A DNA stretch of 5,363 nt, taken from assembly GCA_022704585.1 (NCBI GenBank), contig JAKJGD010000179.1, positions 1 through 5,363 on the forward strand. The letters are read 5' to 3'. A model generated the notes under the pieces. The model saw only the letters and a program-made list of their open reading frames with translations. It made no database searches and was not told the origin of the DNA. Numbering within the stretch: position 1 is the first letter of the stretch; every line of letters begins with the position of its first letter. Of the stretch, positions 1-5,363 are shown piece by piece. The DNA is from Spirochaetota bacterium (GTDB lineage Bacteria; Spirochaetota; UBA4802; UBA5550). Made by a program: the position numbers and the translations under genes.

Positions 1-861
1 CATGACCGTGCCTATGGACATGACCGTTACGCCGAGCACGAGCTCGTGGAGCCGGTCGGAGAAGTATATATAGGAGATGCTGCCGTCAGCCAGGAACGAC
101 CCGAGCAGCGTGGCGACCAGGATGTTGACCTGATGGATGCCCATGCCCGCCATGCCGAGGAGGCCGTTACGGAAGATCCTGCCGATCTCGGGGTGCCCGA
201 GATTCAGGGAGAGCTTCATCCTGAATCCGGCCCGCACCATGAACGGTATCTGCAATGCAAGCTGGAGCACACCGCCGGCCATCACGCCCGCTGACACCGC
301 GTAGAGAGGGTCCGCGAACAGGCGGCCGGACAGGAGAATGCCGGAAATGATGCCGGCGTTCAGGAGCACGGGGGCAAAGGCCGGCGCGAAAAAGCGACGG
401 TGCGAATTGAGAACCCCCATGCAGAAGGCAAGGACACCGGCAACGGCAACATAGGGGACCATGATCCTGAACATGACGACGGTCCGTTCGATCCGCGCCT
501 GGTCCTCGAAACCCATCGCGAGGACCGGAACCAGCGCGGGCGCACAGAGGACCCCGGCCGCGGCCGCGAACACCCCGGCTGCGAGTACCGCGGCCAGGGT
601 CTTCTGCGCCAGCTCGAGCGCTTCACGGCCGCCGCGGGTCATCAAATAATCGGTATAGACCGGGATGAAGGTCACGGTGAGCACCCCCTCGGTGAGGAGC
701 CGGCGCGCCAGGTTCGGGACCCGGAACGCGGCGTAGAACGCGTCGGTCGCGCCGTTCGCGCTGAAGAGCGCGGCCATGAGCATGTCCCGTGCAAGTCCCA
801 GCACCCTGCTCGCAAGGGTCGAGGCCGCGACCATGCCGGTTGAGCGGAATAATCTTCCCAT
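1..861 (-). CDS. murJ: MurJ/MviN lipid II flippase, N-terminal part (cut by the left edge)
   Basis: Inner-membrane flippase that moves lipid II to the periplasmic side for peptidoglycan synthesis. The first 287 codons are present out of roughly 500-530 in the family; the rest lies beyond position 1. The N-terminus carries the MurJ hallmark pattern ASRVLGLARD (residues 17-26), then DAFYAAFRVPNLARRL (40-55) and EGVLTVTFIPVY (58-69). Arg19, Arg25, Asp40, Arg53 and Arg54 fit the conserved charged residues of the central cavity, and Arg270 in SDRLHE fits the essential arginine of transmembrane segment 8. Later hydrophobic segments and the family-typical HRRFFAPAFAPVLLNAG (about 153-169) support the call. 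The ATG at 859-861 is the only sensible start: an in-frame TAG lies four codons upstream (871-873). No clear Shine-Dalgarno sequence precedes it. It is divergent from the TPR-protein unit and shares the 862-1218 control region with it. Confidence 0.97.
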   Translation of the reverse strand, partial: MGRLFRSTGMVAASTLASRVLGLARDMLMAALFSANGATDAFYAAFRVPNLARRLLTEGVLTVTFIPVYTDYLMTRGGREALELAQKTLAAVLAAGVFAAAAGVLCAPALVPVLAMGFEDQARIERTVVMFRIMVPYVAVAGVLAFCMGVLNSHRRFFAPAFAPVLLNAGIISGILLSGRLFADPLYAVSAGVMAGGVLQLALQIPFMVRAGFRMKLSLNLGHPEIGRIFRNGLLGMAGMGIHQVNILVATLLGSFLADGSISYIYFSDRLHELVLGVTVMSIGTVM

Positions 862-901
862 GCGGCAATGCTAACCGGGCGCGCCGGTAATATTCAAGCA
901 C

Positions 902-924
902 ATTTGAGCCCCGGGGACTCAAAT
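902..924. promoter_or_regulatory. 23-bp near-perfect palindrome, possible operator
   Basis: Arms ATTTGAG (902-908) and CTCAAAT (918-924) are exact inverted complements, and the 9-bp centre CCCCGGGGA is itself nearly symmetric (one mismatched pair, 909/917). It starts 41 bp upstream of the murJ ATG and ends 44 bp before the candidate -35 box of the TPR unit. That position suits an operator shared by divergent genes, or a hairpin in the murJ leader. No gene ends here, so a terminator role is unlikely. I do not recognise the site as that of a known regulator. Confidence 0.45.
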
Positions 925-968
925 CGGCACTCCCGGCCGGCGCCGCCGGAAGGCGACGGACAAATATC

Positions 969-997
969 TTGACATGCCTCATCCTGAATAGTAGTCT
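969..997 (+). promoter_or_regulatory. Candidate sigma70-type promoter for the TPR/ABC unit
   Basis: A perfect -35 hexamer TTGACA (969-974) is followed after 17 bp by TAGTCT (992-997), which matches TATAAT at three of six positions, including the important first, second and last bases. Spacing is ideal but the -10 is weak, so the promoter might need an activator. A start near 1004 would give a leader of about 215 nt before the preferred ATG at 1219. Confidence 0.35.
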
Positions 998-1020
998 TGC
1001 CGGCGGGTGACAGTACCGGG

Positions 1021-1051
1021 TTTTTGCGCCGCGCGAAGCGGCGCTGAAAAA
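1021..1051 (+). promoter_or_regulatory. Strong GC hairpin in the leader, flanked by T and A tracts
   Basis: Seven perfect base pairs GCGCCGC (1026-1032) and GCGGCGC (1038-1044) enclose the 5-nt loop GCGAA. A T5 run (1021-1025) lies before the stem and an A8 run (1047-1054) after it, so the stem can extend by T-A pairs across a 2-nt bulge. On either strand the T tract lies upstream of the stem, which is the wrong polarity for an intrinsic terminator. A leader mRNA structure (stability or attenuation) is possible, but GC-rich DNA also forms such stems by chance. Confidence 0.4.
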
Positions 1052-1218
1052 AAATCGGCCATTTCAGGCTTCCGGAGAGTCAAACAGTCATGATCGCCGG
1101 GCGGTCCCGGGCGGCGCTTCCCGCGCGGCTCCGTGCCGCCGGCACGATAACAGGGTTGCGGCAGGCCCGGCCCGCATCGGGCGCGCCGGCCGTCCCGGAC
1201 AATACAGTTGACGGAATA

Positions 1219-2724
1219 ATGAAACGAAAAGCCTTTTTGACGACCTGCATGCTCCTTCTCGCAACGGCGCTTTTCGCCGGTTATTACGAGCAGGGCCGCA
1301 GCTTCTACGTGAAAAAAAATTACGACCGCGCCCGCGAAATGTTCCTGAAGGCCGCTGAATCGGGCGGACCGGGCGATGCGTACTATTTCCTCGGCGAGAT
1401 CGAGAGGATACGGTCGAACTATCTCGAAGCCGAGAAATACTACCGCTCCGCCATCTCGCATAAGACCACCTCCCGGCAGTACCTGATCAACTCCTACTGG
1501 AACGCCCTGCTCTTTGCCGAGCAGCGCAACGATTACCCGGCCATCGCGGCTATCTGCCGGTCCATGTGGATCAGGACCGGCGACGCCGCCGCGCGGCAGA
1601 AAATCGAGACGCTCATCAACAAGCTCCTCTGGAGCGACAACAACGACGCCATCGACGATTACAATGCGGGCATGGACCTGAAGAAAAACGGCAAGGCCGC
1701 GGAGGCAATGGCGAAGTTCCAGGACGCCCTGCGCACCGATTCTTCCTTCCTCGCGCCCAGGTTCGAGATCGGCATGATGGCCTACAATGCCGGCGAGCAC
1801 GACAGGGCGTCGGGCTATCTGGAGGACATCGCGGCAAAAATACCCTTCTACGCCGAAGTGCAGCTTGTCCTCGGCGACCTGCAGTTTGCCCGCCACAACT
1901 ACCGGAGCGCGGTCGAGCATTATGATAAAGTCGAGGAATACGGGTTCATCGACCGCGCCGCGGAATTCCGGGTCCGGATCAAGCGGGGCACGTGCTACTA
2001 CAACCTGGACGAATTTCCGTATGCGGAGAAAGAGCTCGATAAAGCGCTCTCCTACAGCGCACGCTCAACCGAAGCCCTGCTCCTCATGTCGGCCATCAAG
2101 ATCAAGATGGAGAAATACACTGACGCGCTGAAGACGCTGCAGAGGGCGGGCGCGGTCAGCCCTGACAATCCGGAGATACAGTACCAGCTGGGCAGCGTCT
2201 ATTACAAGCAGGACGACCCGCGCTACACGGCCTGTTTTGAGAAACTGTTCTCCCTCGCCGGAAGCAGGAAAGACGTACCTGCGAAATACCGGAAAGTCTT
2301 CCTGCTGCTGGCCCGGCACCATTACGACGCCCGGGGCTTCGAGCGCGCAGAGGCCATACTGGCCGCCTTCGACGACAAGGGCCACACCTTTGACAGCCGG
2401 CTCCTCGCGGCACGGACCGCATACCAGTTGAAGAAGTACGACGCCGCCATCGAGCAGTACGAGAAAGTAGCCCCGCCGGCCGACGACCGGTTCCTCCTGT
2501 GCAAGGCCTACGCGCTGAGCGGAAGGAGGGAGAAAGCGAAGGCCCTCCTCGCCGAGCTCGCCGCGGGCGGCGCCGGCGATTATCTCACCCGGGCCAAAAA
2601 CGACCCGGTGCTTTCAAGCATGGCCCGCGAGCTTGGCGGGGGCGCAACACCAGAGCCGGACGCGACACCCCGGCCCGAGCCGAAAACCGACTCCGGCGAG
2701 AGCGGCTCCGGCGGCGCAAAATGA
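1219..2724 (+). CDS. Exported TPR-repeat protein, first gene of the ABC-like unit
   Basis: A 501-residue protein, probably periplasmic. Residues 1-20 form a Sec-type signal peptide: basic MKRK, a hydrophobic core, and a likely cleavage after LFA (residue 20). Cys10 sits inside the core without a proper lipobox, so a lipoprotein is unlikely. About eleven TPR-like helical pairs follow: near 22-50, 53-84, 144-177, 178-211, 212-242, 249-282, 284-317, 318-350, 356-387, 393-420 and 423-450. Residues 85-143 are a less clear helical linker. The tail (473-501) is Gly/Pro/Glu/Ser-rich and probably disordered. TPR arrays bind proteins; no enzymatic domain is visible. The start at 1219 is preferred because it places the signal peptide at the N-terminus, although only a weak ACGGA precedes it; an in-frame ATG at 1090 with GGAGAG 10 nt upstream would add 43 unconvincing residues. 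The membrane-protein gene starts 35 bp downstream, suggesting one operon. The partner is unknown; a scaffold or binding subunit for the downstream ABC-like complex is inference. Confidence 0.85.
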   Translation: MKRKAFLTTCMLLLATALFAGYYEQGRSFYVKKNYDRAREMFLKAAESGGPGDAYYFLGEIERIRSNYLEAEKYYRSAISHKTTSRQYLINSYWNALLFAEQRNDYPAIAAICRSMWIRTGDAAARQKIETLINKLLWSDNNDAIDDYNAGMDLKKNGKAAEAMAKFQDALRTDSSFLAPRFEIGMMAYNAGEHDRASGYLEDIAAKIPFYAEVQLVLGDLQFARHNYRSAVEHYDKVEEYGFIDRAAEFRVRIKRGTCYYNLDEFPYAEKELDKALSYSARSTEALLLMSAIKIKMEKYTDALKTLQRAGAVSPDNPEIQYQLGSVYYKQDDPRYTACFEKLFSLAGSRKDVPAKYRKVFLLLARHHYDARGFERAEAILAAFDDKGHTFDSRLLAARTAYQLKKYDAAIEQYEKVAPPADDRFLLCKAYALSGRREKAKALLAELAAGGAGDYLTRAKNDPVLSSMARELGGGATPEPDATPRPEPKTDSGESGSGGAK

Positions 2725-2759
2725 TCCTGTCGCTACAATAATCCGGGAGTGGACCCCTG

Positions 2760-3665
2760 GTGAGGCACCCCCCAGCACAGAGAGCAGACCTGATTCGTAT
2801 CGCGCTGATGTCGGCCGGCGCCGTGCTTATGTGTGCCGCCGGCCTGTATGCCGGCGTGACGCCCTGGCAGGCGGCCATGACGATGGTCGGCGCCGCCGCG
2901 TACCATGTCCTGGCCGGACTTGATGCCCGCGCCCCCCACGTGCCGTGCGACCATATCCAGACCGGCGAAGCCGCGGCCGGAGGGTTCACCCTCATCGCGG
3001 TAACACTGTTCATAACGGGAAATCCGATAGCAATCGCCGGAGCGGTCCTTGCCGTCATGTTCGCGTACCAGGTCTTTTTACGATACGCCATAGCGCCGGA
3101 CGCGAAAGAGGCCTCGATCGTCGGGGGGGCCGTCCAGGCTGTCATCGCGGTCATTATCGCCCGCATCGCGTGGAACGCCGCGCCGGACATCTCCGTTCCC
3201 GCAGGCCGGGCCCTGACCGGGCTCGTCCCGTCGCTCCCGGCCGGCCCTGCCGCACCCGCTGTCGCCGTGCCCGTTATCCTGGCGGCGTACGCGCTCTCGC
3301 GCCTTCTGGGCCCGGAGCTCAAATCCCATGCCGAGGGCCCGGAATTCTGCTGCCTCCCGGGCCGCGAATACTCGGTCATGACCTGGTGCCTGATCGCAGC
3401 ACGCTGCGCTCTTGTCACGATCGCGCTCCTCTTTTCCGGGTGGCTCTGCGGCATCGGGTTCAGTGCCGGGCGTCTTTACCGCGGCACCCTGCCCGGCATC
3501 TTCAACCTCATGGCGCTCCTGGCCTTCTCCCTGGCCATGCTCCTGGTATCGAAGGCCGCCGGCACCTTTATCGCTGCCGCCGGCGCGTATGCAGCCTCGT
3601 ACGCGCTCTTCTTCCTGTACATTAAAACGAGGGGGTTGCGCTATGATAGACGTGAAACAGTGTAG
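2760..3665 (+). CDS. Shortened FecCD-like ABC transporter permease
   Basis: A 301-residue polytopic inner-membrane protein with about eight hydrophobic segments (near 11-32, 36-53, 74-86, 88-110, 117-137, 165-182, 211-234 and 247-288, the last probably two helices). Several stretches match the FecCD (BtuC/FepD-type) permease pattern: MVGAAAYHV (42-50), GEAAAGG (69-75), EASIVGGAVQAV (117-128), LGPELKSHAEG (183-193, at the usual coupling-helix position), GIGF (231-234) and RGTLPG (241-246). It is shorter than the usual 320-350 residues, and I cannot find the typical RLPR, NPLA-P-LG or GFVGL-PH motifs. Seven cysteines occur (25, 63, 197, 198, 210, 216, 230). The start is GTG, with GGGAG at 2745-2749 ten bases upstream; ATG at 2808 (residue 17) is an alternative but would remove part of the first helix. 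The 3' end overlaps the ATPase gene by 23 bp, as expected for subunits of one complex. ABC-3 (ZnuB-type) permease is the main alternative. Substrate unknown. Confidence 0.7.
   Translation: MRHPPAQRADLIRIALMSAGAVLMCAAGLYAGVTPWQAAMTMVGAAAYHVLAGLDARAPHVPCDHIQTGEAAAGGFTLIAVTLFITGNPIAIAGAVLAVMFAYQVFLRYAIAPDAKEASIVGGAVQAVIAVIIARIAWNAAPDISVPAGRALTGLVPSLPAGPAAPAVAVPVILAAYALSRLLGPELKSHAEGPEFCCLPGREYSVMTWCLIAARCALVTIALLFSGWLCGIGFSAGRLYRGTLPGIFNLMALLAFSLAMLLVSKAAGTFIAAAGAYAASYALFFLYIKTRGLRYDRRETV
3629..3635 (+). promoter_or_regulatory. Strong ribosome-binding site for the ABC ATPase gene
   Basis: GAGGGGG lies 7 nt before the ATG at 3643, inside the permease coding sequence. It fixes the ATPase start 23 bp before the permease gene ends, ruling out the in-frame upstream ATG at 3412, whose 77 extra codons only shadow the permease. 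The overlap implies translational coupling of the two proteins. Confidence 0.75.
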
Positions 3666-4410
3666 CCTGTCCATTTCCGGCATCACGGTCCTTGACGATA
3701 TCACGATCACGCTGAACGACGGCGAAACGATCGGCATCGTGGGAAAATCGGGATCGGGGAAGACCTCCTTTTTAAAAACGCTCGCGCACCGCATACCGGG
3801 CTACGGAGGGTCGATATCGGTCAACGGCGCCCCACTTCCCCTGTTGAAGAGCGCCCTGGAGAAGGAGGTCACCTACTGCGGACCGGCAGTCCCCGCCAAC
3901 CCGGATGAAAGCCTTGGAGAGTTCCTTCTGCAGGGGCGCCTGCCGTATAAAAAGGCCTTCAGGCCTTATACCGATTACGACCGCCAGACGGTCGATGAAT
4001 ACGCGGACATCCTGGACCTGACGCGCCTCCGCGCAATGAAAATCGGCGCGGTACCGGACGGAGCGTTCAGGCGGGCCCTGCTGGCACGCGCCTTCGTCCG
4101 CGGGTCGCATGCCGTGCTCCTGGACAATCCGACAAGCGACCTCGACATAACCTCCGTCGTGCTGCTGCAAAAGGCCATCGCGCGCTATGTCATCGAGGGA
4201 AACCGGTTGGCCGTGGTCTGCTCGGGCGATCTGAACTTCGTTTCAGCCGTGGCTGACCGGGTGCTGGTGATGGACGGCGGCAGGATCGCTGAATCGGGCA
4301 CGGTCGATATCCTGGACGCGGACCTGATAAAGCGCTATTTCGGGATTGACGTTATCATATCGAGGAACATCTACAACGGGAAGCCGCAGATACACTCTTT
4401 TCCGGAATAG
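3643..4410 (+). CDS. FecE-like ABC ATPase with degenerate catalytic motifs
   Basis: A 255-residue cytoplasmic nucleotide-binding domain of the FecE/BtuD/FepC type, normal in length. Walker A is intact (GKSGSGKT, 34-41). The FecE-type region after the Q-loop (EFLLQGRLPY, 93-102), the LLARAF helix (146-151), the Walker B aspartate (Asp161), the D-loop SDLD (165-168) and the family-typical C-terminus (FGIDVIISRNIYNGKP, 233-248) are all present. Key catalytic positions differ: the Q-loop reads VTYCGP (76-81) with no Gln; LSGGE is replaced by VPDGA (137-141); the Walker B glutamate is Asn162 (codon AAT, 4126-4128); and the H-loop His is Gly195 in SGDLN (194-198). ATP binding may persist but ordinary hydrolysis-driven transport is doubtful. 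The frame is uninterrupted and has a strong RBS, which argues against simple decay. It overlaps the permease gene by 23 bp. It may act as a structural or regulatory ATP-binding subunit, or pair with an active ATPase encoded elsewhere. Confidence 0.9.
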   Translation: MIDVKQCSLSISGITVLDDITITLNDGETIGIVGKSGSGKTSFLKTLAHRIPGYGGSISVNGAPLPLLKSALEKEVTYCGPAVPANPDESLGEFLLQGRLPYKKAFRPYTDYDRQTVDEYADILDLTRLRAMKIGAVPDGAFRRALLARAFVRGSHAVLLDNPTSDLDITSVVLLQKAIARYVIEGNRLAVVCSGDLNFVSAVADRVLVMDGGRIAESGTVDILDADLIKRYFGIDVIISRNIYNGKPQIHSFPE

Positions 4411-4417
4411 AAGGGAC

Positions 4418-4759
4418 CTAGGTGAAGAACTTGATCTTCATCTTCGCCTCGTCCACGCTCTGGGCGAAAATGAGGTAATTATACACTCCCAGCGTCTCGG
4501 CCATCTTCAATACTTCTTTCTCCGGCCAGAGTATTATCACGCGCCGGTCAAACTTTTTGGCAAAGAGAGAGGCCTGTACCAGGGCGTGCATCCCCGCCGA
4601 GGTCACCATGGTGACGTTCTCGAAGTTGATGATAAGGCTTTCGCGCTCGGTCACCTGCCTGACAATGGATATGAAATTGGGCACCGTGTGTGCGGTAAGG
4701 CTGCCGCTCATCACGAGCAGCTTGACGCCTTCGATCTCGTTGATAGAATAGTTCAGCAT
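4418..4759 (-). CDS. STAS-domain protein, anti-sigma-factor-antagonist type
   Basis: A 113-residue single-domain protein resembling SpoIIAA/RsbV-type anti-anti-sigma factors. It shows the STAS pattern: an N-terminal strand (EGVKLLVMSGSLTA, 10-23), the strand-loop LIINFENVTMVTSAGMHAL (42-60), then VIILWPEKEVLKMAETLGV (74-92). In TSAG (53-56), Ser54 corresponds to the serine that partner-switching kinases phosphorylate; the preceding residue is Thr rather than the Asp of SpoIIAA, a variation seen in many STAS proteins. No kinase, phosphatase or sigma factor is visible nearby, so the partner is unknown. Its ATG (4757-4759) overlaps the aroB stop in ATGCTGA, so it is probably translated by coupling; only a weak GGCGGA lies 6 nt upstream. 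Its stop is 7 bp from the stop of the convergent ATPase gene. Confidence 0.88.
   Translation of the reverse strand: MLNYSINEIEGVKLLVMSGSLTAHTVPNFISIVRQVTERESLIINFENVTMVTSAGMHALVQASLFAKKFDRRVIILWPEKEVLKMAETLGVYNYLIFAQSVDEAKMKIKFFT
4753..4759 (-). other. ATGCTGA stop-start overlap joining aroB and the STAS gene
   Basis: The aroB stop codon TGA (4753-4755) lies within a 7-base overlap that begins with the STAS ATG (4757-4759). This arrangement usually signals translational coupling, with ribosomes finishing aroB re-initiating on the STAS gene. It fixes the STAS start. Confidence 0.8.
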
Positions 4760-5363
4760 AGCACGTCCGCCATGACCTCTTTCATCAAACCGCCGGGAAC
4801 CTGTTGATTAATGATCGGGTTGCCGAGCCCCCTGAGCAAAACAAAATTAATAGCGCCGCCGAAATTTTTCTTATCGTACTTCATGTGCTCCATTATCAGG
4901 TCTATGTCAAACGGCCTCCTGGGGGGCATCAGCCCGTAGCGCTCGATGACGCGGGCCACGCGGCCGGCCTCGTCGTCGGAGAGAATCCCCATACGCCGGG
5001 CGATCTCGACCTTCACCCGCATCCCCGCCGCGACCGCCTCACCGTGCGTGATTCCATGATAGGAGAGGCTCGACTCGATGGCGTGACCGACGGTATGGCC
5101 GAAGTTCAGTATGGCGCGAAGGTTACGCTCGCGCTCATCCTCCCGCACGATCCGCGATTTAAACGCCGCCGACAGGGACACGAGCTCGGTGACCCGATCC
5201 GGGGCCTTGATTGATTCCCGGTCGTTCTCCTCGAGAAGCGGCAGGGTCCGCTCCTCGCCGATGCAGCCGTGCTTCAGGGCCTCGGCAAGCCCGTTCCCGA
5301 GCTCCCGTTCCGGGAGGGTAGAGAGAAACTGCGTGTCGCTCACCACGAGCGCGGGCTGGTGAA
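4753..5363 (-). CDS. aroB: 3-dehydroquinate synthase, C-terminal part (cut by the right edge)
   Basis: Cytoplasmic enzyme converting DAHP to 3-dehydroquinate, the second step of the shikimate pathway; uses NAD+ and a divalent metal. The last 202 codons are present, out of about 350-370. Counting from the first whole codon at the edge, HQPALVVSDTQFLSTLPERE (1-20) and GLAEALKHG (25-33) match the family, with Glu27 as a metal ligand. NFGHTVGHAIE (86-96) supplies His89 (metal) and His93, and HGEAVAAGM (106-114) the third ligand His106. KYDKKNFGGAINFVLL (161-176) is the conserved lysine-rich segment near the end. The coding sequence is open to the window edge, and the GTG at 5344-5346 is an internal valine in a conserved stretch, not a start. 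It precedes and overlaps the STAS gene by 7 bp, forming an operon. All visible catalytic residues are intact. Confidence 0.97.
   Translation of the reverse strand, partial: HQPALVVSDTQFLSTLPERELGNGLAEALKHGCIGEERTLPLLEENDRESIKAPDRVTELVSLSAAFKSRIVREDERERNLRAILNFGHTVGHAIESSLSYHGITHGEAVAAGMRVKVEIARRMGILSDDEAGRVARVIERYGLMPPRRPFDIDLIMEHMKYDKKNFGGAINFVLLRGLGNPIINQQVPGGLMKEVMADVLC

Larger units (their letters stand above)
862..1218. other. Divergent intergenic control region, about 357 bp
   Basis: Gene-free stretch between the murJ start (minus) and the TPR-protein start (plus). It contains a 23-bp near-palindrome (902-924), a candidate rightward promoter (969-997), a strong GC hairpin with flanking T and A tracts (1021-1051), and two smaller perfect hairpins: CGTGCC-GCC-GGCACG at 1132-1146 and GCCCG-CAT-CGGGC at 1170-1182. 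If the promoter is used, the TPR message would carry a structured leader of about 215 nt. An open frame runs from an ATG at 1090 into the TPR gene, but its first 43 codons read as Arg/Ala/Pro/Gly-rich sequence typical of untranslated GC-rich DNA. I saw no convincing promoter for murJ on the minus strand. Confidence 0.7.

Noticed and set aside
400..843. 147-codon open frame on the plus strand
   Set aside because: Antisense to murJ; composition is rich in charged residues and Gly/Arg, typical of a shadow frame.
1021..1055. Intrinsic terminator for murJ-side or leader transcription
   Set aside because: The stem is strong but the T tract precedes it on both strands, and no gene ends here.
979..1920. 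313-codon open frame on the minus strand
   Set aside because: It lies opposite the leader and the TPR gene, whose signal peptide and repeats are clear. No domain is visible in the antisense product.
2757..2775. Small hairpin hiding the GTG start of the membrane-protein gene
   Set aside because: Only four base pairs (GGTG/CACC) with a 3-nt loop; too weak to support a regulatory claim.
2585..3454. 289-codon open frame on the minus strand
   Set aside because: Antisense to the membrane-protein gene and the TPR 3' end. It is Ala/Arg/Pro-rich with no recognisable domain, and the plus-strand frames carry clear family motifs; long antisense frames are common in GC-rich DNA.
3078..3794. 238-codon open frame on the minus strand
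   Set aside because: Antisense to the permease and the start of the ATPase gene; no domain, and it crosses the coupled overlap of two convincing genes.
3643..4410. Degenerate ATPase as a decaying pseudogene
   Set aside because: The frame is full length without stops or shifts, has a strong RBS, and keeps Walker A and the family-specific C-terminus; the changes are confined to catalytic motifs.

Overview
The window is GC-rich bacterial DNA with genes packed tightly on both strands. It holds six protein-coding genes, two of them cut by the window edges. MurJ and an exported TPR protein point to a bacterium with a peptidoglycan wall and probably an outer membrane. Nothing here fixes the phylum; a deltaproteobacterial- or spirochaete-like lineage is only a guess from composition and gene style. 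I see no tRNA, rRNA, CRISPR array, transposase or insertion sequence.

Layout from left to right. Positions 1-861 (minus) carry the first 287 codons of murJ, the lipid II flippase, running off the left edge. Positions 862-1218 are a divergent, gene-free control region with a 23-bp near-palindrome, a candidate sigma70-type promoter facing right and several GC-rich hairpins. Positions 1219-4410 (plus) hold a three-gene unit: an exported TPR-repeat protein, a shortened FecCD-like membrane protein, and a FecE-like ABC ATPase. The last two genes overlap by 23 bases. Positions 4418-5363 (minus) hold the C-terminal part of aroB (3-dehydroquinate synthase), running off the right edge, followed by a small STAS-domain protein whose start codon overlaps the aroB stop. 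The two operons converge with only 7 bases between stop codons.

The most interesting part is the plus-strand unit. By composition and order it resembles an iron-siderophore/cobalamin importer (FecCD permease plus FecE ATPase), but both halves look altered. The ATPase keeps its Walker A and Walker B aspartate but has Asn for the catalytic Glu, Gly for the switch His, no recognisable Q-loop Gln, and a degraded signature motif. The permease is short and appears to lack several FecCD hallmark segments. No solute-binding protein is visible; the exported TPR protein occupies the first position in the unit. Parallel change in both ABC subunits, with intact reading frames and a good ribosome-binding site, suggests (inference) a repurposed, possibly non-transporting ABC complex working with a periplasmic TPR scaffold. 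Family comparisons were made from memory of consensus patterns, not from a search.
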